Notes under the pieces: model-generated
The model's input: the letters and a program-made list of their open reading frames with translations, nothing else
Databases searched by the model: none
Told to the model about the DNA's origin: nothing
Part shown: one piece after another, positions 59,102 to 64,000 of the stretch
Position numbering within the stretch: position 1 is the stretch's first letter
How the letters are laid out: each line of letters begins with the position of its first letter
Position numbers and translations under genes: made by a program
Assembly: GCF_004014875.1 (NCBI RefSeq)
Contig: NZ_CP034929.1
Span: 992,001-1,056,000, forward strand
Direction: 5' to 3'
Source of the DNA: Nocardioides yefusunii
GTDB lineage: Bacteria; Actinomycetota; Actinomycetes; Propionibacteriales; Nocardioidaceae
DNA length: 64,000 nt

Positions 59102-60439
59102 TCAGTCGACGACGAGGGCCGCGGCGCGGAACGCCTTGGAGCGAGCCTCGTAGTTCGCGAACTCGTCGTAGCTGGGAGCGCCGGGGGAGAGCAGCACCAC
59201 CTCGGCGGTGTTCTCGTCAGAGCGGGCCCACGTCACGGCAGCGTCGAAGGAGTCGAACCGTCGTCCCAGACCCGGGTGCTCGGCCTCGATCCGGGCACCG
59301 GAGGGCCCGATCAGCAGCAGCGTCACGTCGTTGTTGTCGCGCACGTGGTCGAGCAGCGGGGTGAAGTCGAGGCCACGGTCGTCGCCACCCACCACGACGC
59401 TGACCCGACGGCCCGCGACACCGGCCAGAGAGGCGATCACGGCCTCCGGAGCGGTGGCCAGGGAGTCGTCGATCCAGGTGCGGTGGTCGGCGGAGTCGAT
59501 CCGCTCCATCCGGTACGGCAGCGGCGTGAACGTCGCCAGCGCCTCCACCGCGGTCTCGCGCGTCACCCCGAAGAGAGCGGTGATCCGCAGTGCGATCGCG
59601 ATGTTGCCGGCGTGGTGGCGGCCCACCAGTGGCAGGTCGAGGGCGTCGAGCCACGAGCCGTCGGCCCAGACCAGCGCACCTTCCTCGTCGACGCCCACCC
59701 AGTTCGGGTCGGTGCCGTCCTCGTCGGTGTCGTAGCCGGTCACGAGCAGACGTGCGTTGGGGGAGATCTGCGCCGCGACCCGGGTCAGCACGCGGGCGTC
59801 GTCACCGGGGACGACGACGTACTCGGGGTCGTGCGCGACGGCGTTGAGCTTGTCGGAGTAGTACTCCTCCAGACCTCCGTGCCAGGTGAGGTGCTCAGGG
59901 AACAGCGAGGTGACCGCGACGATGCGCGGGCTCACCGTCAGGGACTGCGCCTGGTAGCTGGAGAGCTCCATGACGACGACCTCGGCCGGTGGGTCGGTCT
60001 CGGTGAGCACCGAGGTGCCGATGTTGCCGCGCAACGAGGAGCGGAACCCGGCGTGGGTGAGCACGTGGTGCACCAGCGTCGCAGTGGTCGACTTGCCCTT
60101 CGTGCCGGTGACGGCGACGACGCGGGCGGCGTTCTCGCTGATCCACAGATCGGTGAGGGAAGTGATCGCGACCCCGGACTCGACCAGCGCGGTGTACAGC
60201 TCGTGCACCTTCGGGACGCCGGGTGACTTGATCACGACGTCGGCGCCGAGCAGACGCTCACGGCCCGCAGCACCGTAGGCAGCCTCGGGGTTCGCGCTGC
60301 CGTCGGTCGGGGCCTCACGGTCGGGCTCGGCACCGGAGACGTCCACGCCGAGGGCGCGGCAGTGCTCCAGGACGGAGGCGCCCTCGCGTCCCAGGCCCCA
60401 GACGACGACGCGCTGGCCGGACAGGTCAGAGAACTTCAC
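59102..60439 (-). CDS. murD2: Mur ligase: MurD2-like UDP-MurNAc-L-Ala:L-Glu ligase
   Basis: A 445-residue Mur ligase. An N-terminal Rossmann-like domain (VVVWGLGREGASV near 10) is followed by the ATP site GTKGKST (112-118) and the central domain with MELSSYQAQ, FPEHLTWHGG and the lysine-bearing YYSDKLNA loop; the last domain carries YRMERI, DDSLATAPEA and VVGGDDRGLDF. This is the MurD subfamily. Because it is joined to a murL homologue, I infer that it adds L-glutamate (MurD2) rather than D-glutamate. Ordinary MurD cannot be excluded from sequence by eye. The GTG at 60437-60439 overlaps the end of murL by 14 bases. Confidence 0.75.
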   Translation of the reverse strand: MKFSDLSGQRVVVWGLGREGASVLEHCRALGVDVSGAEPDREAPTDGSANPEAAYGAAGRERLLGADVVIKSPGVPKVHELYTALVESGVAITSLTDLWISENAARVVAVTGTKGKSTTATLVHHVLTHAGFRSSLRGNIGTSVLTETDPPAEVVVMELSSYQAQSLTVSPRIVAVTSLFPEHLTWHGGLEEYYSDKLNAVAHDPEYVVVPGDDARVLTRVAAQISPNARLLVTGYDTDEDGTDPNWVGVDEEGALVWADGSWLDALDLPLVGRHHAGNIAIALRITALFGVTRETAVEALATFTPLPYRMERIDSADHRTWIDDSLATAPEAVIASLAGVAGRRVSVVVGGDDRGLDFTPLLDHVRDNNDVTLLLIGPSGARIEAEHPGLGRRFDSFDAAVTWARSDENTAEVVLLSPGAPSYDEFANYEARSKAFRAAALVVD

Positions 60440-61784
60440 GAGCAGCCTTCTCGTACGACGTGGGGAGCAGGTGGTCGTCGGAGAACCCGAACGCGGCGTC
60501 GACCGAGACGGCGTCGAGGAACGCGTCGGCGACCTCGGGCAGTTCGAAGAACTCATGGCCCTTCCAGTCCGCGTGGTCACGCAGCAGGGTCAGTGCGGCG
60601 CGGCACTCGTCGGGCTCGCCGACGCACTCGAACGGCTTCAGACGACCGCCGACGTTGAGGAGCTCCAGGAAGCCCTCGCGCTGCGCGGGGTCGGCGAGCA
60701 GGTCGCGTCCGGCGAAGATCGCCTGCAGTTCGGTGCGGCCCATGAACGGGGCCAGGCAGAGGAAGACGAAGTGGCACTTGGGGCACTCGCCGCACCAACG
60801 GCGACGCTTGGAGGCGTCGAGGTGGAAGGAACGGTTGCAGCTGGTGAAGACCGGGTGGTAGTCCTCCAGCCGGGCGAAGTGGCGCATGATCGCCAGCTCG
60901 GTGAGGGGACGCAGGAACGAGAAGTACCGCACCGGGTGGCCCTCGATCGCGGTGGTGAGCAGACGCTCGAAGCCGATGCCCTTGCTCCACTGGTGGTTGA
61001 CGTCGATGCCCTCCCACGCGACGTTGCCGAACGACGACGACGCCTCGTTGGAGAAGACCACCGCGTCCTGGCCGTTGCGGAGCGCGGTGAGCACGCCGAC
61101 GAGCGAGTTCACCGCGGTGACGGGGACGTGGCCGTTGAGCGCACCGGCGGCGTTGAGTTCGAAGAGCAGCGGGTCCAGCGTGCGGCGTGCCACCAGCAGC
61201 GGCAGACCGGCCTCGACAGCAGTGGCCTCGATCGGCTCGTAGGAGTTGACCGAGAACAGAGTGGACTCGACGCCGAGGTCACGCAGCTGCTCGATCGTGA
61301 CGATCGAGTCCTTGCCGCCACCGACCGCGACCAGCGGACGGGTCGGGGCCTGCGGAGTGCGGGAGTCGGTCGGCGCGACCGCGTTGGGCAGTTCGGGAGC
61401 CTCGATCGTGGGGCGCAGCGCGTGCGGCACCTGGTTGCGGTAGGCGTACTCGCCCAGACCGTTGAGGATCACCTCGGCCAGGAAGGTGCGCTCACGCGGG
61501 CTCAGGCCGGCCGGGACCGAGTACGTCGTCGGGGCCAGCGCCTTGTAGTAGGACAAGCTCGCGGCCAGCGACAGCAGACGCAGCACGTCGGTGGGGAGAT
61601 CGGCGCCGGTCGATGCGTCGGTGCCGTCACCGGGCAAGGTGATCCGCTCGGTGAACTCGAGCGCCCCCTCGTGATCACGGGAGGTGATCCGGAAGGGCAG
61701 CAGCACCGTGCCGTCGGCGTGGGCCGAGGGCTCGAGTGCGGTGAAGACCAACCGGTCGGACGGCTCGGACAACCACTGACGCAT
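60426..61784 (-). CDS. murL: MurL-like UDP-MurNAc-L-Ala-L-Glu epimerase
   Basis: A 452-residue protein. Key features are the PP-loop-like VAVGGGKDSIVTIEQL near 152-168, VNSYEPIEATAVEAGLPLLV, FSNEASSSFGN with a following ID-x-N-H-Q-W-S-K-G segment, and a cysteine motif WCGECPKCHFVF near 330. This matches MurL, the ATP-dependent glycopeptidyl-glutamate epimerase of Xanthomonas oryzae, which inverts the terminal L-Glu of UDP-MurNAc-L-Ala-L-Glu. The companion Mur ligase gene lies directly downstream and overlaps it. Together they bypass glutamate racemase. The ATG at 61782-61784 has TAGGCT ending seven bases upstream. Confidence 0.8.
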   Translation of the reverse strand: MRQWLSEPSDRLVFTALEPSAHADGTVLLPFRITSRDHEGALEFTERITLPGDGTDASTGADLPTDVLRLLSLAASLSYYKALAPTTYSVPAGLSPRERTFLAEVILNGLGEYAYRNQVPHALRPTIEAPELPNAVAPTDSRTPQAPTRPLVAVGGGKDSIVTIEQLRDLGVESTLFSVNSYEPIEATAVEAGLPLLVARRTLDPLLFELNAAGALNGHVPVTAVNSLVGVLTALRNGQDAVVFSNEASSSFGNVAWEGIDVNHQWSKGIGFERLLTTAIEGHPVRYFSFLRPLTELAIMRHFARLEDYHPVFTSCNRSFHLDASKRRRWCGECPKCHFVFLCLAPFMGRTELQAIFAGRDLLADPAQREGFLELLNVGGRLKPFECVGEPDECRAALTLLRDHADWKGHEFFELPEVADAFLDAVSVDAAFGFSDDHLLPTSYEKAAREVL

Positions 61785-61791
61785 GCCTGCC

Positions 61792-61797
61792 AGCCTA
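61792..61797 (-). promoter_or_regulatory. TAGGCT box of the murL operon
   Basis: TAGGCT on the minus strand ends seven bases before the murL ATG, so the operon is probably transcribed as a leaderless mRNA. It lies about 140 bases from the divergent hydratase promoter. Confidence 0.5.
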
Positions 61798-61931
61798 CTG
61801 CTGGGCAGGGCGCCGCCCGGTCTCGCCGGACCGGGTGTGGCGCACCAGTCATCACCGTGACTCCGCACCGCGTCACGTGCCCGAGACGTGGGACGTCCAC
61901 GAGTTCGGCCCGCAGGGTGGGGGTGCGCCTG

Positions 61932-61937
61932 CACAAT
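61932..61937 (+). promoter_or_regulatory. CACAAT box ahead of the hydratase gene
   Basis: CACAAT ends seven bases before the ATG at 61945, the same arrangement as upstream of plsC at 16063. Confidence 0.4.
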
Positions 61938-61944
61938 GGCGCGC

Positions 61945-62979
61945 ATGGCCAAGACGAACGCAGGCAACTTCTTCGAGGACTTCACCGTCGGACAGGTGAT
62001 CGAGCACGCCACGCCGCGCACGATCACCGAGGGCGACCGAGCGCTGTACGGGGCGATCTACCCGACCCGCTTCGCGCTCCCGTCGTCGTCGGAGTTCGCC
62101 CACCAGGTGGGCCTGACCGACGCGCCCGTGGAGGAGCTCATCGCCTTCCACGTCGCCTTCGGCAAGACGGTCCCCGACATCTCCCTCAACGCCGTGGCCA
62201 ACCTCGGGTACGCCGAGTGTCGGTTCAAGCGTCCCGTCGTCGCCGGTGACACCCTCACCACCACCTCGGAAGTGATCGGCCTCAAGCAGAACTCCAACGG
62301 CAAGTCGGGCGTCGTCTACGTCCGCTCCACCGCGGTCAACCAGCGCGAGGAGATCGCGATCGAGTGGGCCCGCTGGGTGATGGTGCACAAGCGCGACGTC
62401 GACGCCCCCGCCCCCGAGACCGTGATCCCCGACCTCGCCGGTTCCGTGGCTCCCGAGAGCCTGATCATCCCCGAGGGCCTCGACTTCTCCGAGTACGACT
62501 TCGCCTCCGCCGGTGAAGAGCACCGTTTCGACGACTACACCGTCGGGGAGAAGATCGACCACGTCGACGGCGTGACGCTCACCGACGCCGAGCACATGAT
62601 GGCCACCCGTCTGTGGCAGAACACCGCCAAGGTGCACTTCAACACCGAGGCCCGCCCTGACGGCCGCCGCCTCGTCTACGGCGGCCACGTCATCTCCCTG
62701 GCCCGTGCGCTCTCCTTCAACGGGCTCGCCAACGCCCAGCTGATCGCGGCCATCAACGCCGGCTCGCACGTCGCCCCGGCCTTCGGTGGCGACACCGTCT
62801 ACGCCTGGAGCGAGGTGCTGGAGAAGGCCGACACCGATGCCCCCGGCGTCGGCGCCCTGCGCCTGCGTCTGGTGGCCACGAGCGGTCGTGACGAGTCGAT
62901 GACGCTGCGTGGCGAGGACGGGAAGTACGCCCCCGGCGTTCTCCTCGACCTCGACTACTGGGCCTTCGTCCCGCGCTGA
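61945..62979 (+). CDS. MaoC-family double hotdog hydratase, mesaconyl-CoA hydratase-like
   Basis: A 344-residue protein with two hotdog domains. The opening KTNAGNFFEDFTVGQVIEHA and the segment FHVAFGKTVPDISLNAVANLGYA closely resemble mesaconyl-CoA hydratase (beta-methylmalyl-CoA dehydratase) of the ethylmalonyl-CoA pathway. YVRSTAVNQREE and HFNTEARPDGRRLVYGGHVISLARAL give the second hydratase region. It would interconvert mesaconyl-CoA and beta-methylmalyl-CoA for C2 assimilation. No other pathway enzyme is in the window, so a different enoyl-CoA substrate remains possible. The MAKTN start is chosen over an ATG nine bases upstream because of the CACAAT spacing. Confidence 0.8.
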   Translation: MAKTNAGNFFEDFTVGQVIEHATPRTITEGDRALYGAIYPTRFALPSSSEFAHQVGLTDAPVEELIAFHVAFGKTVPDISLNAVANLGYAECRFKRPVVAGDTLTTTSEVIGLKQNSNGKSGVVYVRSTAVNQREEIAIEWARWVMVHKRDVDAPAPETVIPDLAGSVAPESLIIPEGLDFSEYDFASAGEEHRFDDYTVGEKIDHVDGVTLTDAEHMMATRLWQNTAKVHFNTEARPDGRRLVYGGHVISLARALSFNGLANAQLIAAINAGSHVAPAFGGDTVYAWSEVLEKADTDAPGVGALRLRLVATSGRDESMTLRGEDGKYAPGVLLDLDYWAFVPR

Positions 62980-63086
62980 TCGACCTTGCGCCACGACCAC
63001 CGGGTCCTCGTCGCGCACAGCCGTCGGCTGTTCGCGGGGCGGACCCGGTGCTGCGTCCGGGCCCGCGGCCTGTTTGCATTGGCCCC

Positions 63087-63380
63087 ATGAGTGACGAGAA
63101 GGCCATTGCTGAACTGGCCCGCCTGCGCGCCAGCATCGACAACCTGGACGCCACCTTGGTCCACCTGCTCGCCGAGCGCTTCAAGTGCACGCAGCGGGTG
63201 GGAGAGCTGAAGGCCAGCGCCGACATGCCGCCGGCCGACCCGAAGCGTGAGGAGTACCAGATCGCGCGCCTGCGTGCGAAGGCCGAGGAGTCCGGCCTCG
63301 ACCCGCAGTTCGCCGAGAAGATCCTGGGCGTCATCATCTCCGAGGTCATCCGCAACCACGTGTCCCTGCGCGACCAGTGA
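63087..63380 (+). CDS. Chorismate mutase (AroQ class)
   Basis: A 97-residue all-helical protein with the AroQ pattern: LRASIDNLDATLVHLLAERF (first helix, with Arg and Asp), VGELKA (catalytic Lys), DPKREEYQIARLRAKAEESGL and the last helix IISEVIRNH. It converts chorismate to prephenate for Phe and Tyr synthesis. Free-standing AroQ of about 90-100 residues is common in actinobacteria. TGCATT ends six bases before the ATG, again with no Shine-Dalgarno sequence. A terminator follows. Confidence 0.9.
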   Translation: MSDEKAIAELARLRASIDNLDATLVHLLAERFKCTQRVGELKASADMPPADPKREEYQIARLRAKAEESGLDPQFAEKILGVIISEVIRNHVSLRDQ

Positions 63381-63418
63381 CGCCACCCGCGACACGTCCC
63401 TGACCCTGAACGCCCCGC

Positions 63419-63456
63419 ACAGTGGGCCGCATCCCACGCAGGGTGCGGCCCACTGT
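63419..63456 (+). terminator. Terminator of the chorismate mutase gene
   Basis: Sixteen pairs including one G-T (ACAGTGGGCCGCATCC with its near complement) and a six-base loop, 38 bases past the stop codon. A second short dyad, TACCCC / GGGGTA, follows at about 63464-63484. Confidence 0.75.
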
Positions 63457-63651
63457 CGTGTCAGTACCCCGACTGACGGGGGGTAGCGCGGCGGTCATGC
63501 CTGAGGGATGAGTCCGTGGCGGCGCCACCATCACGCCTCGATCACGCCCGTGTCACGCGCGGGTGCGGGCCGCCTGAGCCGTGGTGACCGGAGTTGGGGA
63601 AACGGTTTTCTGCCCCTCTCCGGGGCCGTTCCTGCGTGATATTTCTGGGCC

Positions 63652-64000
63652 ATGGACCAGACCGCCGACGACGCGTGCAGCCAGCCTGAGCACTGCACGA
63701 ATGCTCACGGTGGAATCCTCTTCGACGCACTGATGCGCGACACCGCGTTGGCGATCGCGGTGACCGACGCGTTCGGGATCATGACCATGATGAGCCCCAC
63801 TCTGGAGGACCTGGCCCAGGTCAGGTTCGCTCCGGGGGACGCGGCGCGCTGCCGCTTCCGTGTCCGCTCCGCCGACGGTTCCCGACTCCTGGACCGTCAC
63901 GAGGACCCCTTCACCCGGGCCCGGGCCGGGGAAGCCTTTCGTGACGAGCTGGTCAGTCTGCTCCGTGAGGACGGGACGCTGCGGTTCCTGCGCTGCAGCG
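63652..64000 (+). CDS. PAS-like sensor protein, N-terminal part (3' end outside window)
   Basis: The first 116 codons of a gene that runs off the right edge. From about residue 22 the sequence (ALMRDTALAIAVTDAFGIMTMMSPTLEDL) looks like a PAS domain: a helix, then IAVTDAFG as the first strand pair, then HEDPFTRARAGEAFRDELV and an RFLRCS strand near the cut. Such a domain usually precedes a diguanylate cyclase, kinase or HTH module, none of which is visible. The ATG at 63652 is preceded by an AT-rich TGATATTTCT stretch that could be its promoter; no Shine-Dalgarno sequence is present. Confidence 0.55.
   Translation, partial: MDQTADDACSQPEHCTNAHGGILFDALMRDTALAIAVTDAFGIMTMMSPTLEDLAQVRFAPGDAARCRFRVRSADGSRLLDRHEDPFTRARAGEAFRDELVSLLREDGTLRFLRCS

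Overview
The window is about 64 kb of chromosomal DNA from a high-GC actinobacterium. The gene content and order fit the Propionibacteriales (Nocardioides-like); this is my inference from synteny and protein style, not from a search. Typical markers are AdnA/AdnB in place of RecBCD, MoeZ, a mycoredoxin, UvrD2, DUF3107, DUF5679, a PPA1309-family protein, UPF0182, GTG starts, many four-base start/stop overlaps, and TANNNT boxes six or seven bases ahead of start codons as expected for leaderless mRNAs. I see no insertion sequence, prophage, CRISPR array or replication origin, and no gene-free stretch reaches 300 bases.

Layout. 1-2.2 kb: the start of an mrp gene, a DUF1003 membrane protein and a soluble PRC/MgtE-N/CBS protein, all on the minus strand. 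2.4-6.9 kb: two tandem membrane acyltransferase-SGNH paralogues, likely O-acetylating a surface glycan. 7-11 kb: an acyl-CoA dehydrogenase, a small DUF5302-like protein, a sulfotransferase-like protein behind an unusual phased repeat, and an SDR.

11-31 kb is a conserved actinobacterial core block: DEAD-box RNA helicase, MiaE-like diiron protein, DUF3107, TetR, MoeZ, PlsC, AdnA-AdnB, NudC, glutaredoxin and UvrD2. A solitary TOMM-cyclodehydratase-like protein and a DUF5679 zinc ribbon follow. The block combines DNA end resection, RNA remodelling, sulfur transfer and redox functions. 31-41 kb holds a crotonase with non-standard catalytic positions, a PHP phosphoesterase, a YgjP-like metallopeptidase, a Nudix protein coupled to a DUF2342 protein, a PDZ-Lon protease, a PPA1309-family protein and UPF0182.

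41-51 kb carries four identical initiator tRNA genes. Interspersed are an SDR, a TRIC-type channel, a ferredoxin-NADP reductase with a divergent LysR gene, and a tightly coupled flavin monooxygenase-SDR-GPH transporter-TSUP operon opposite a PucR-type regulator. 51-58 kb has a FUSC exporter-MarR operon with a palindromic operator, a small alarmone synthetase, a secreted lipase with an AraC regulator, and a YibE/F membrane protein.

58-62 kb contains the most interesting unit: a murL-like epimerase gene and a murD2-like ligase gene in one operon, followed by a lysine-free protein resembling class IV aminotransferases. This matches the alternative route for putting D-glutamate into peptidoglycan described in Xanthomonas oryzae. 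The window ends with a mesaconyl-CoA hydratase-like gene, a chorismate mutase and the start of a PAS-like sensor gene.
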